NCBI GenBank assembly: GCA_950295325.1
Contig: OX485809.1
Location: forward strand, 38,030,081 to 38,094,080
DNA: 64,000 bases
Reading direction: 5' to 3'
From: Polytrichum commune
Taxonomy: Eukaryota > Streptophyta > Polytrichopsida > Polytrichales > Polytrichaceae
In this document: positions 34,868-47,555 of the stretch, one piece after another
How positions within the stretch are numbered: position 1 is the stretch's first letter
How the letters are laid out: each line of letters starts with the position of its first letter
The notes under the pieces: generated by a model
What the model was told of the DNA's origin: nothing
Database searches by the model: none
What the model saw: the letters and a program-made list of their open reading frames with translations, nothing else
Translations under genes and position numbers: made by a program

Positions 34868-37800
34868 CTAGGGATGGTTTTTGACACTGCCCGAATGTTG
34901 AGAAGTTATGCCAGACTTCATGCTCATTTCTGTCACACCTTGTGTAACGTTGAATCCCTCAATTGCTCTGTTGAATGTGCTTATCACCTGCTGGTTCATA
35001 GCTACAAGATCATTCAGAGAATCTTTCAGCACATCCCTTGCAGGTACACCTGCAATGAAGTTGTACCCATCAGAGTGGTTTCAAGTGCTTTTGACGCTTT
35101 CGTGTCTACAAAGAATTCAAGATAAATGAAGGATTCACATATCTTTATGCTTTTATATCCCTACTCTCAAGGCAGGAGATATTTGGGCCTTGCAATTAAG
35201 CATTACAAAAAAACAGAATTACCTCCAGATGATTCAAGTGCTACTTCCAAATGGTTCCAATGCCCCAAAATCGAAATTATAAATGTACTAATAAGGTACC
35301 CACTACACAACACATCTTCTCAACTCCTTCCATGTTCTAAAACAGAAAATCAACCAGAATGTTAACTGCTACTTGAGTCAACCTTCTGAGATCAGATATG
35401 GAACATCAAGCATTGACTACCACATGAATACGGCAAACCACTTGAAGCTTATGTTGCTAAATTATGCAGAATGTGATGGTTGATCATGAGTAGCTGCAAC
35501 AATTCTGATCTTTGAATGACTTGGACTATGATGCTGCCATTACTGTTCACTCGAGACATGCAAGGACGACAAAAATCATTTCCAAACTGGCCCTGTTTAC
35601 TACCCCTATATATCTCCATATTCAGGAATAACATTTCATGAGTTGTCCTTCAGGTAAATACATCATATATGAAAGCTCAGTTGTATGAAAGAAAACGTGT
35701 ACTCACCAGTGGTTTGAACTCGTATGTTGATGCGATTCTCAGATGGATGGGGAACGCTATAACCACAGAAGGCTACGCGAGGACTGCAATAAGTGAGTAT
35801 GTCAACATGATCAGAACTTCATCATGTGACTGTACAGACACAATAAGATCCCCCAATTGAGAAGAGGAGCACAAAAAAAAACAATAAGGGTCTGAGCAAC
35901 AATCAAAAGACATCTTTGCAACATGGCCACAGTCCAATTTACAAACATAAGTGTTATTTTTAGTCCAACATTTACACACGAGACCTATGGTCTTCATTTG
36001 GAGCTCTTATTCAACTTAAAGGCCACTTTTACTAGAAACACAAGCACAACTTGTGGTAAACAGTTATGACATCAAAACCAATTATAGGAACTTGTGATCT
36101 GCAAGTGGAACTTGATTCTTGAGGTACGAAGGGAAATCAAGCTAGGACTTTACAAATAAGAACAATATGCTCCATTGGACACTTTGACCTTCCCATAGGT
36201 CAAACGTGGAAACTCAACTGAATAGGAACATTTGGGCATTATATATAGTGGGATTAGAACATGGCAGTCACCTTTTCATTTTTGATACCCATATTTTTAA
36301 AAAATCATATCTTGTTGGTTGGAAAAATTTTAATTGTTTGGTAGTGAGAAAAAAGGATATACACACAAATGCAATTTTTTTTTAAAAGGTTTGTGTATGT
36401 ATACTAGATAAAATCGACTTTAATAAAGTCTATATAAATTTATACATACATGTTCTGAATCATTCAAGAAATAGGCTTAGAACACCAAAGAATGTACTAC
36501 ACGGATTGTTTGATCCATCCAACTCTCACAACATTAAAAACTAAGGCCCTACTTGAAAAGTTATAAGTTATCCAAAAACTCAACCCAGAATATTCGGCAT
36601 AAGCAAATAACAATGCAGACATCCTTGGAAGTGGCTATGAGAATCAAATAGCAGCAACATTACAGTCATAAAGCTTATATTCTAATTGGATCACGCCCAA
36701 ACCAATGGTACCATTGCTTCACTGGCCCCAGGCAAATGGTGATGAGAGCGTGGGGTTGTAAGAACATAACTCTACGACCACCGGTTATTGATAGGATAAC
36801 ATAAATTGTACTCTGCCATCGACTCTCAAGAAAGTGGAACTATCTATCTGTCACCTTCAAAAAGACAACCTATGAAAAATTACAAAATCAACCCTACCTA
36901 AGTCCCAGCTGAACACAAAAGCTTCAGTTAGATTTTGAGATTTCCACCGGAAGCTTGAATGGATTCAAGTACTATCATGGCTATGACAGCAGATTCAGAG
37001 AAACAATCTTGTTGACAGGATCAAACCAATATGCGGACATTAACTAATAACAGTGGTAGTGCTTGAATACCATTCAATCTCGAAATCACCCGATGGTTCC
37101 CAATTTCATACAGTAAGCAGGGCTAACTTACTTACTCGTCTTCAATAGACACCTGTATTTGAGTGGTGTGCAGTTAGGTGTGGATCAAAGAATGGACACC
37201 AAAAGGACATGCATTTAAAGAGATTGAACTACGTGAACAGAATTTGTTATAGGCTCAATAGTCGGCATCAGTGCATAACTTAGTTATTTTTTAATAACTA
37301 AGTTATGGATATGAGCTCTGAAAATTATGAGGAAATGTCTATGGGCAGCAAGATATGGGTTTGCTAATCATCTTGCACTAATTCTGTGTTTCGTATTCTA
37401 CGAGAAGTGGGTGCAAAGCTAGAAGTGACCTTTTAAGGCCCGCTTACAATACATGTGCTAATTACAATAATTGCAATACAATAAGGTATGTGTGCCTAAT
37501 TCCAACATTATAATAATATGGGCAACTATATTTGAGTGGTATGTGGTTGCATGTGGATCTTGGAATGGATACCAAAAACATATCACGTGTTTAGAAGAGA
37601 TTGGACTACATGCTCAACTATGCTAACCATTCTAGGCTCAATTGTCATCAACATAATTGGGAGGACCTTTATGACCATTTAATGAGCACAAGAATCCTCA
37701 CTTTCATAACGAATAAGATATTCATATGAGCTCCATATATTATGAGGCACATGGCTCCGGACACAATTTGGAATTGCTAAACATCTCGCACTAATTGCGT

Positions 37801-38074
37801 GTTTCATATCCTACGAGAAATGAGCGCAGAGAGAAAAGTATCCGAATAACACACGTCTGCCTTATATCTCTCACATCATACGCTCTACAAATTAGGTGTC
37901 GAACCACGCTACACCAATGGAAAGAGCAAAACGTAACTCTTTGACACGATGGCGGACGGTAATGTAAGCTTACTCCTTATTGAGCACAAAACGAAGTGAA
38001 TTTCCGAGTGTATGATCTTCGTCCATGATGGAAAATGTCGCGTTTCGAGGATCCGAGTCCCCTCCGAGCTCCAT
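34868..38074 (-). CDS. RPAC19: RPAC19 (AC19), subunit shared by RNA polymerases I and III
   Basis: Small nuclear subunit that pairs with AC40 in the alpha-like assembly platform of RNA polymerases I and III. Three coding exons on the minus strand: 38074-37974, 35783-35707 and 35049-34868, with GT-AG introns of 2190 and 657 bp. The joined protein has 119 aa, normal for the family. Residues 12-33 contain ATFSIMDEDHTLGNSLRFVL, the RPB11/AC19 signature. Residues 42-60 read YSVPHPSENRINIRVQTTG, followed by ARDVLKDSLNDLVAMNQQ and a helical ISTFNRAIEGF. The polar tail after residue 92 is not a conserved part. The ATG at 38074 is the first in frame after an upstream TGA. No defect is seen, so it is probably functional. 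Intron 1 holds two TA-target MITEs. Two telo-boxes lie 243-276 bp upstream. Confidence 0.93.
37115..37446 (+). mobile_element. TA-target MITE family, degraded copy in RPAC19 intron 1
   Basis: The interior matches the neighbouring 37484-37862 copy (ttgagtggt.tg..gttaggtgtggat, agagattg.actac, aatttgtt). Its ends are worn. Boundaries are approximate. Confidence 0.55.
37484..37862 (+). mobile_element. TA-target MITE, 379 bp, in RPAC19 intron 1
   Basis: Flanked by TA (37482-37483 and 37863-37864). The ends are AGGTATGTGTGCCTAATTCC and, on the other strand, AGGCAGACGTGTGTTATT. It lies 112 bp inside intron 1 of RPAC19 and reads opposite to the gene. Confidence 0.82.
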
Positions 38075-38316
38075 TGCGGCACTTGCAGAGCTTTTCGACG
38101 TCAATCCACCAGTTCTGTGGTTGCCTTTCAATCAACCTCAAGCTCTGAGGTCAGAAAATAAATCTATCCAATTCTGTCTGCATGATGCAATACCTTGCAT
38201 GAGTAAGATAGCACGAATGCTAATAAAAAAACCCACACAGAAGCAACTGCGTTACAGGCGATGGTTCTCATGCCCTTCGAGACTCGAATCTGTCTCGACC
38301 AAATTGTAGTTGTTGT

Positions 38317-38350
38317 AAACCCTAATCAGAAGCCTATCACCAAACCCTAA
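38317..38350 (-). promoter_or_regulatory. two telo-boxes upstream of RPAC19
   Basis: AAACCCTAA occurs twice, at 38317-38325 and 38342-38350. In plants this interstitial telomere motif is enriched in promoters of ribosome-biogenesis and translation genes, which fits a Pol I/III subunit. The motif is exact; its function here is inferred. Confidence 0.55.
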
Positions 38351-39316
38351 AGAATGTATCTTTGCAAGTTTGCTCTGTCGCAGAGTGCCATGTCATCATG
38401 GCTCTATAATTTTACATTTTAAGGTAGACAAAAAGCCTATACCATTTATTGCTTCCCCCCACACATTAGAAGTGGCATTTGGTATTAAAATCTTATGTCC
38501 TGTATGGACTTTTTGTCCAAATGACAAATTTTAAAAAAAGTGGATGGGGATGTAAAGAAATCATTTTTACTCTGATTTTTCTTGTGGTTTTATAGACGGC
38601 ATATGTACTTATCACGATGGCAAGAAAATGAATCAAAATTAATAAGGGAATATCTTTTCTTTAATCACAAATTTGGTACAACTGTTTTGAAAATCACTCT
38701 GCAACTGGTGAACTTAGACTTGTGATGTTTACGGAATTCACCAATATTTTGTTACATGCACTTCAAGAAATTTTTTTTCCAAACACCAATTATTTAGATG
38801 TGAATTTTAGATCAACATCATCAAAGTTTGCGTCACAAAGGTTTCGCTTTTTAACCTTACAATCCTCAATTCAAGATACATGAATAATGTGGTCCCTATG
38901 TGGAAAAGGCTTGGGCCTTTACAGGTTAATTGCAAAATGGAATCCTAGGCTATGTTTTCCACTTTCTTCAATTAGCTAACATCATAATTTTGGCATGTCA
39001 CATTCCAAATTTATCCATTTTGAGTTCAAATTTAATGACTCCAAATTATGTTGGGAATCCTATTTATAGATTTAAAAGCACTTCATGAGGGTTTATAGTT
39101 TCATGGTGGGTCCCACATATCTCCTTTTACTTCCATATGTGGGGTTACTTTTGAGCTTACATTTCCACGTATTATGAGTTAGCGTATCTTGGCACACTTA
39201 GAGCAAGGCATGGGACAACTTAGAAAAATGGATGCAAAGTGAATGACAATATATTCTAAATACCTGAAGAGCCAATGAGACAACCAAGGAAGCCCAAAAA
39301 ACCAAATACCAATACC

Positions 39317-39354
39317 AAAAAAACAAAAAACAAAAAACAAAAAACAAAAAACAA
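39317..39354. repeat. (AAAAAAC)n microsatellite
   Basis: Heptanucleotide-like A-rich run, about five units. Confidence 0.85.
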
Positions 39355-40261
39355 ACATAAGTGGGTACCATGAAATATGTGCTTTGAACACAAAATTACA
39401 CATCAACAACTTTGCATGTACAATACATTTGCTAATTTAGTTTCAATGTTTGTCACACTAGAAGAAATTATGTCCAAATGAACCATGCCCTATGGTGGCA
39501 ATCACCTCTCATTTGACTGCCACTTTGATTGTCACCCTCAATTCCACTGCCATTTTGACTGCATGTTGGGTGCCATTGGGTTAGTACCAATTTTGTTTTA
39601 AATATTAGGTGTTTTCATACCCATGGTACCTAGCAGAGGCAATTGTTATCCCTTGAATCCCATGACACCTACTTAGGGCGTTAGGTCACCCACCCTAATC
39701 ATGCCATAATACTCTACTAGCATTGACCAAACCACCTAAAGATTTTGCACTACGAACGCCCACTTTTGGTAGCACACAACGATTTTTGGTGAAGGGCCAC
39801 TCTGGAGTATTATGGTGATGTGCTTGTTGTGATTAGTGGTGTTTGATTTGTTTTGTTTGTTCTTGTTTGTTGGGGCATCCCGTGTTATTCTGCAATTTCT
39901 TTCCCTCTCACAACTACCAAGTATGTCTATCAAATATGTCCATATATGTTCATAAATCTATATATTAGAGAGTGCAATATCCAAAACATAATTCTAGTGT
40001 GACCATATAAGATGGTGACAATCACCCTATGGTTGCATGTGCCACCCACCTCACACTCCACGCAGACTAGGTTGTGGAGTTGGAATTGTCAAGGGTTTCT
40101 GAAACTCCTTGCATGGATATTCCGACCTTGAGGGCTTTTGGAGTGTGTGAGTGAAGTGGATCATGTGCGCATTGCCTTTAAAAGCAAGGTGTGCTAGTGC
40201 TTGAAGTGCGTCTTTGTGGCAAAGATGGGTGTATTGGGCAACAAGTGGCAAGACAACATAG

Positions 40262-40500
40262 CAAAGAGGAAGCATTTGCAGCTAAGGAGGAAGAGGGAGG
40301 AGATTAAAGTGGCATGGAGGAGGACAAACTGGGCACCAAGGTGGAAGAGGAGAGGCAAAGGAGTGGAGAGGAGGAAGAGACAAAGGGGAGCAAGGAGGAG
40401 GAAAGGAAGATTAGACAGGGAGCTGTGAGGAGGAGGAGACTTAGGGGATCAGTGGCTTGGAGGAGGTCAGACAAGTTATCAATGTGGAGGGAGGATACGA
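40262..40500. repeat. purine-rich low-complexity block
   Basis: GGAGGA/AGAGGA-rich sequence on the plus strand. Translated it gives Glu/Arg/Lys-rich strings in several frames with no domain. Confidence 0.7.
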
Positions 40501-42589
40501 GACATAATGAAACACCCTCATTGCAAAAGTACAAAAATTATTTGAAATCCTCTTGAACCATAAAACAAAAATGTGAGTGGGGACGGATTTGCAGTTCTGT
40601 GGGTTTTGGGTTCCCTACTTTGCGGGTTCTAGGTTTTTCACTATAATTGTCTTAGACATGTGGTAGATTAGACTAGTATTGTTCTCAACATCCATAAAAG
40701 ACGGTTTTGTAAGTCCTAAATTTTCCAACACTTGTTATTTCTCCCAACCATGGTGCCCAACACTTCTATTTCCTCCCAACCTTAGTGCCCACCACATAGT
40801 TATACATGCATTTTTTTTCCCACACTGAGGCCATCATTTGGATAGGCTAGATATTTCAAGCACTTACAATTCTAGGATCCTAGTAATTTCTTGTGTGCGC
40901 TCTCAGCTCTTGGAGAGGACCGCATGTCACTTGCTTCTTGAATTGTTCCTAGAAAATCGTTGAAATGTCTCTTTAAAAATGAAATTTGCATCGGAATCAT
41001 AAATATAGAATGTGTGCCTTGAATTGTAAATATAGAATGTGCAAACCCCAATTCTTTGTTCCTTAGTATTATTTGTCCTTAACACAAAGCAATATGTAAA
41101 GGAGTCCGATATCAACCTCAAGACTAGTGATTCCAACACTATCATTGATGCCATCTTTGACATCTTCATGGTGGTGGTCATTTTTGTGCATAAAGGTAAT
41201 TCAAGTTTCATTTGCAATATATTTCATAGCAGTGATCTTCAATATGAGTAGTGTAAGAGACTATGAGTTTGTACTTGGTAGGCCAACCGCATGTTGAAGT
41301 ATTTATTTATGTTGTGAAGCTTGTACTTTGTAGACGGCCTTGTGTGGACTTACCAAGCCCATGCACACAGCCACATGCCAATTAAGTGCAATGTCGTTGC
41401 CCTCCATGCGGACTTGGAGTTGAGCACCATGAAGCACATAGCTAGTCGTTGCACATTGTGTGAATTGCAAGGCAAGATCCATTAAGTGTGCTATGAATTT
41501 ATGTCCCCTTTGTGGATTGAGGGGCTAATCACACCAGCCATTTCTGGCATCATTTGTCAGCATCTCCAACTGTAATAATGTGAAAAATGATGGGCCAACA
41601 TCTATTTTAAACATAATCTTCAACAATGTCATGGATGGAACCGGATAGAAAGTTTGGTGTAATCGGGGGATGAGAGTTGGGGTGGAAGTAACGCACCTCC
41701 AATTACCGAACCATCCATTCTTCCATAGATGGCCTCCTCCAACCAAGTGAGTGTTTTGTCCCGCACAATGTGAATTGGGAATTTTGGGTACAATGGTTGG
41801 CAATGATGTGGCTTTGTTGCAATTTTTGGAACTCCTACTTGTTAATGTGTACCTGATTAAGAAGGCTTAGCCAAAAATTAAAAAAATAAAAAAAATAAAA
41901 AAATAAAGAATGTTACCTATCAAACTTGCTAGCAGCAAGGCTTAACCCCAAGAACCTCAAATTCACCAATGATAACATTGTGGATTTTGTTCCAATTATC
42001 ACTATTGTGTTCTATTGTCTTCCCAGGTGAGGGCGAAACCTTAAGAATTGTGTTGTGCATGCATGTTTGGCTACGACAATGGTTTTTAGGCATTATGCTT
42101 GTGTTTTACTGGCTTTCTTCGAAATATACTGACATGGTTGTGTCAAATTGGAGTCAATTTTTTTTGGCAAGTTAATATCGTCGGAAATTTCATCAAAGTT
42201 AATGTAGAACTTTGGTTTGGGTAAATTTGGTTAAGGGAGGCAATGCAGTCTTGGTTTTCATTTCCGAAAACCAAGAATTTATGTTGACTTTATTAAGATG
42301 AGGTATTGGTTGTACGTGTTTCATTATATTTTTGGTTTTAGAGGCTAAGGCACCACTATACATGTCTACCATAAGTGGAGCCAACATTCACCAAACTTAT
42401 TTCAATATGCTACATCTTCCCTTCCATTAAAACAAGAAAGATACAAAGAAGAGTTGGGGTTTGATCTCGAGGGTTCTTGGGAAGGGCATTGCACTTATAG
42501 TTGAATCAGGTGCATAGGATACAAATTCACGATTTGCACCCATGGACACGCTAGTGCTCTATCAAGGAGAAGATTCGCAGTTGGATGTA

Positions 42590-42715
42590 TTTGTGCCAAA
42601 CCCAGTGGTGGGGGAATTGGAGGTAGATTTGGGTTAGGAAACATTGTGGAGATTTTGCAGCAGTTGAAGCTCAAGCACAAGCTGAGGCTCTATTGTAAGC
42701 AATGAAAAATAGTTG
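42590..42715 (+). pseudogene. possible retroelement RNase H fragment
   Basis: Across one frame change it reads CAKPSGGGIGGRFGLGN then GDFAAVEAQAQAEALL-AMKNSC, reminiscent of the RNase H-like domain of plant non-LTR retroelements (a Gly-rich strand followed by the Glu-bearing 'AEA..LL' helix). One frameshift and one stop. No reverse transcriptase is recognised nearby, so this is weak. Confidence 0.25.
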
Positions 42716-45700
42716 TGAACAATGATTGGATGGCATACATGCACTCATGTTTCTCATTGTTTTGTACAAATTCCTAAAGTGGCAATGCGGCTATCAAGTA
42801 ATCTTGCAAGTTGCGTTTCCTCTCCCAATTTGGTGTTTGTTTGCATGTGGTTGTAATTTCGTTGGTCATTCTTGGAACTCACTATCCACGGTTTTCACCC
42901 CATAGAAGAAGCAATGGAGAATTTTGTGAGTTGATGTCGCACCACCTTTGTTCCCGTAGATTTGAGATTTTGTTCAAATTCTTTCAACATTGAACAAATA
43001 GATAAATTGTTTTGTGTATTTCTCCATTTTATCCAAACATCCAAGGCTTCATGTGGATTGTAAAAGTTCCAAGTTTGGGGTTATTATGGTGGACCACATT
43101 ATCTGGGCAATTCGAAATTATTTGTGAGCCAGTTGGATTTCGCCCACACATTTTATTTTCTCCAAATTTTTGCGATTTGTTTTCAATCATTTGTCTAGCT
43201 TGGCATTCAAGATTTTCACCTTAGCAACGAAGGTTTCCGCAAGTTTTGTGGGACTTGATGTTGCACCAACATTTTTCTTGCAATTTTGAGGTTTTGTTTG
43301 AGCTATGGATGTAGGTCGAATCGCATGAGTACTTTCTTAAGTTGTGGTCAGTTCCAAATTAATGATATGCTCTCCACCTTTTTGCAAAGAGAAAACTCTC
43401 CTAGAGCCCAAAAATACTTTGGGATGGTAAGTATTTGTAGCACATAGACATTGTGATATAGAGGGGCAAAATTCTCGAATGTAAATCAAAATGGCATGCG
43501 AATCAGGAATCATATGTAAACAAGTTATTGCCTATATTGAACTCAACTTGGCAGTATGTGTGTGCAATGAAACATATTGATAACTCTTTGGGTGAACAAT
43601 ATTTTTGCAGGTTGATTTTTATTTATCTCTTGAAACCTAGAGTAAATTCAATGCATCTACCTCAACTACAGCAAGTACTCAATGTTGTGCAACAAGTTTA
43701 TAAAGAATGAATATCTTGTATCTAAGTTTGTGGAATTGATCACCAATGTACTAGCATGTATGTGAAAGCACCTAGGGTGATCCAATTTGCAGATGTTGCC
43801 ATTCCTAAGTTGTTGGTGTCAAAAGCCTCAAGGATAAGGTACATGCCACATAATTACTTGTGGATTTAAGGAGTTTTGTGCTTGCATACTTTAGGTGTTT
43901 GTATGTGGAAATATCCAATTTGGACAACCTTGGACAACTCTAAACCAAAATACCAAGAAACTCACTAAATTTGAGTTGATGTCAATTTTTGAAATACTCT
44001 ATCTCCACCATATAAACTTCTTGGCAAAAATCAGTAATCAACTGCATGTAATGATGCTCCATGGTTTTCAATTGCTTACAAAGCCAATGTGTAGACACGT
44101 ATTTGCACTATAACTAAATCTAGAACGAGTAAATATTTTGTTTCCAAAGGGCATAATTTTCATAATACACTGGTTCCATATGATGAGCCTCTTTGTTTCT
44201 TGTGGCTTGCTCTACAAGTTTCCTCATGTTCTAAATTATGGTACCTTATACATTAAGATGTACTACACTGCCAGGTAGCATCCCGTAGTATTAGATGGTG
44301 GGCTCAATGTTGCAATGTGTGTCATCAGGACATAAATCTCCTTACATTTTGCTCTTGTTTGAAGTACAAAATTTGAATATAGATTAGAAATGTAATAGTT
44401 CTTTCATAGTCACAAGGTTCCGATTCCATCCTAAGTGACACTAGGATTTCAAAGATGCTCATGACTAGAGAACCTTCACCAAGCTCACAATAATGAGCCC
44501 CATTCATTGATGGCTAGTAACAAATTTAAGGAAATGTGGCCCAACTTTACAAATGTGAAAGACCCCGACAACGCACGACATTTCCCACAAAATGATCCAT
44601 TTAGGATCAATGTCATTATTGCCTATTTCTTGTCCCCTCTGAAAACCAAACATAAGGCCCTTCATCATTGCTCACATCATTGTGCGACTGAATGCCACCC
44701 AACAAGTACCCAAAACTACCCAACGCCACCCAATAGCTACCCAACAAGAGTCAACACCACCCAAAAAACTCACTCAACATTAACTTGTCAACAGAGAATG
44801 CCCACCCAACAACAACACATCAACTAAGAAGACTCGCCCAATAACAACCCATCACCCGTAATCAGCCACCCAATGATACACCATGCACCCACTGCTCACC
44901 TTCAATGCCACCCACCCACGATACCTTGCAAGGTTCATTTGGACATAATTTATCATAGTACTATTGTTCAAGGAATGCACACATGATCTAATAGGTCCAG
45001 ACCCAAATTATTCTAGTCATATCCCTAGCTTCCATACCCCTTATCACCCCTTCATCTCGTTAAATGTTTTCAATTTAGTTTTAAGATACTTATGGGCTCT
45101 CCAAACTAAGAACTCCAAATTGAATGAGGATTTTCAAGGGCCTACTTGAGGTTCACCCCATGGGGCAATGCAAATTTCCTTCTACTTAGCTCTCACATAG
45201 TGAAGGGCTCCAACCCAACTTTCCACATAGAACATCTCCACATGTTACTAAACCAACATACACTCACTATACGATATATAGTTGCCTTGAGCTAGACGTT
45301 ATACAATATATATTCATGCATGCAAGGCAAGAGCCCCATGACTCCACAATGCTAAGCAATGCAATAATAATGCAGCCAATCTTCCACCTCTAACCATTTG
45401 AATTCAATTTGAATGAGTTGTCCGGGGATGTCACACTTTGTAAGATATTAGTGTGGGCCCATGTTGTCTTGCATGCTTCACTTGTGCATATGACACATCA
45501 TTTTAATGTGCCTCTCTCCCACATCATGGTCCCCTTTCCTTTTCGGAACTATGAAGAATGGTGGGGCGACAATCGCTACCGCCACCACATTGTTTGTTGG
45601 ATATTAATTATGAACCACATGAGAAAAAATGTAGGGTGGAAAAAATTCCAATGAAATAGAACTTGAAAAATAATTACATAATTGTCAAGTACTAGAAACT

Positions 45701-46046
45701 GGTTTTGAGAATGTATTAGGCATATCCAAAGAATATTTAAACATGTATATGGAATATCCCATGAATATGCATATTACTTCATAGCCCCTTTTGAAAATAC
45801 CCATTTATCTCATGTGGTTCATATCCCTACAAGGAAGTTACCCTCCCCCTCCTCGGCCCTAGGATTAGTTGCTTAGAAACCTCAATGAATTGAACTCTAT
45901 ACTATCGTATGAGCATTTCACAGGAGTAATCTATTATACATGGAGGGGAACTGCTTTTTGTCTGCAATCAGGATACGGTTCCGACCATGGGAAATAGCCC
46001 ACCCCCTCCCATGCATCCGGGCAATGAATGGGAAGAACCGACCTAT
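42716..46046. other. gene-free stretch
   Basis: No gene recognised. 42870-42990 and 43195-43330 are diverged direct copies ('ggttttcaccccatag' / 'agattttcaccttag', 'ttgatgt.gcacca'). 45455-45610 resembles part of the 15.7-17.2 kb duplication unit. A CCCAAC-rich patch is listed separately. Confidence 0.45.
44695..44930 (+). repeat. ACCCAAC-rich degenerate minisatellite
   Basis: The word ACCCAA(C/T) recurs about a dozen times with variable spacing. No coding meaning is recognised. Confidence 0.6.
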
Positions 46047-46240
46047 AGCTAAAGGTCAACTAGTTGAGTTTGAGAAATAACCTTTTGAAGTTCAAGAAAA
46101 TTACCAATCCTTTAAGAAAAGTCTATGGAATATACCTCAAATTTATGAAGTAAAACCGGATGAGCACAACATGTGATTGGTTGGCCTTGGAACCATCACT
46201 AGGATCTGACCTATTATGCATGCCCAAAATTCTCCTTGGA
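46047..46240 (-). repeat. dispersed repeat, CCGGTT family, copy 4
   Basis: Minus-strand copy; shares 'gttgagtttgagaaataacc', 'gaaaattaccaatc' and 'cactaggatct' with 19763-19970. The CCGGTT motifs are partly mutated. Confidence 0.65.
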
Positions 46241-46393
46241 CATTGGATGCGGGACATGTGAATGACTTAAATGAAGGAAAACTTCTATATTGACTAAGAC
46301 TTAACTGAATGAACCAAAGCTTAATTGGATAAACAGAGATTTGACTAGAATTACTACCAGAAGCTTCCATGTTTTGAAACTTGGTGTTGAGTT

Positions 46394-46637
46394 CTCGGGG
46401 GGTTCACCGGTGAAAATCGTAGAACAACGTGCGATAAAAAATAGGGTCCAATATATTCATTGTAGATAAATTTTGTAAAAAATGTACATGTAAAATAGGG
46501 GATTTTAAAATAGTGAAACATGTTTACATGTAAAATACCATCACCTTATAATCTTTTTTGCAAGGTAAATAACCCCCCAATAAATAGGTCCCAAACGCAC
46601 GTGTATGCAAAATATAAGAGGGAGTGAACCCCCCGAG
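46394..46637. mobile_element. hAT-type MITE, CTCGGGGGG family, copy 2 (244 bp)
   Basis: Exact 8-bp duplication GTTGAGTT at 46386-46393 and 46638-46645. The ends are CTCGGGGGGTTCAC on both strands. Same interior as 13345-13616, with an internal deletion of about 30 bp. Confidence 0.92.
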
Positions 46638-46670
46638 GTTGAGTTACACTCAAAACTTACCACTACACCG

Positions 46671-46878
46671 TTTATGGTATTTAGTGTCACTTCGTATTTG
46701 GGATTACACAATTGTGTAACTTCTTATGATAGGTTTCATTGTGTATCTACAAAGATTAAATAGGTTGTATGGACATTATATAACATAGATGACTTTTTCT
46801 TGGTAAAAACTTACCTTCTTAGTAAAAACTTGTGGTATTGTGTGACTTCAAAAAGTAAGTGACACTAAAGACCATGAA
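46671..46878. mobile_element. MITE, TATGGCATTTA family, copy 2
   Basis: Inverted ends TGGTATTTAGTGTCACTT and complement of AAGTGACACTAAAGACCA. It lies about 33 bp from the hAT-type MITE at 46394-46637. The interior resembles the copy at 6615-6820. Confidence 0.6.
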
Positions 46879-47015
46879 TGATGTAGCCTAACAATATTGA
46901 GCATCATCACAAAGTTTTGGGGGTAAGGATTCAGAACACATAAGGTAGAAGTACCCAATTCCAACACCAACTTTTCTCCAAAGTGGGCAACTACATACTT
47001 CAACAAGAAAACTAA

Positions 47016-47330
47016 ATGTATTATTCTAAGGACTGCAAATGCAACTCATTAGTTATTGAAGACCAAATGTTAATGATTGCCACTGTCCATTTTGAGGGGC
47101 CCTATGTGACTTGGAAGGGTCAAGTGAGGTTCTTCATGTTTGTGGATGAACCTAAGACAATCAACATTAAGAAGAGTGAGATTGGAGTGCTTTTAGAATT
47201 GTCTTCAGACATGCTTTATTCTCAAGAAGAGATTCAAAGTATCATTGACAATCATTTAAATGAAAGAAAAACAAATCCATTATGTTCTTTAACATTTCAA
47301 TATATTTTTGCGAAATGGTATAATCACTGA
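47016..47330 (+). CDS. unrecognised 104-codon open frame
   Basis: Open frame directly downstream of an in-frame TAA. The translation is balanced and protein-like (MIATVHFEGPYVTWKGQVRF, then FVDEPKTINIKKSEIGVLLE and EEIQSIIDNHLNERK), with alternating beta-like and helical stretches. I recognise no family. There is no visible splice or promoter context and it sits among transposons, so a transposon gene fragment is as likely as a real small gene. Confidence 0.25.
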   Translation: MYYSKDCKCNSLVIEDQMLMIATVHFEGPYVTWKGQVRFFMFVDEPKTINIKKSEIGVLLELSSDMLYSQEEIQSIIDNHLNERKTNPLCSLTFQYIFAKWYNH

Positions 47331-47408
47331 GCTGGTGTGCGGCATGGGCCATCACTAAGCAATATACAATGATACAAACCTTGAACTAGAGTGTTTCACT
47401 CCAATATC

Positions 47409-47555
47409 CATAACATTATTCAGATCCATAACAATGTTATGTGGGACTTACAAAATTATGCAAAACATTCCCCACATTCAGACTACATGTGGAGAATATT
47501 CCACATAATATTGTCAATCCCACATAGCACTATTATGAATCTGAATAATGTTATG
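47409..47555. mobile_element. small palindromic MITE (147 bp)
   Basis: Inverted ends of about 40 bp: CATAACATTATTCAGAT at the left and its complement at the right, continuing through CATAA.A.TG.TATGTGGGA. The target duplication is not clear. It can fold into a single hairpin. Confidence 0.75.

Larger units (their letters stand above)
38351..42480. other. gene-free stretch
   Basis: No gene recognised. It contains an A-rich (AAAAAAC)n run near 39317-39354 and a purine-rich low-complexity block at 40262-40500. Frames on both strands across the latter are composition artefacts. 41.0-42.2 kb has scattered short frames without motifs. Confidence 0.5.

Noticed and set aside
38025-38309. 94-codon plus-strand frame starting MMENVAFRGS
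   Set aside because: It is antisense to RPAC19 exon 1 and its upstream region; the minus-strand reading has the clear DEDHTLGNSLRFVL signature and proper splice sites.
40201-40556. Glu/Arg-rich frames on both strands
   Set aside because: Purine-rich low complexity; overlapping frames in three registers.
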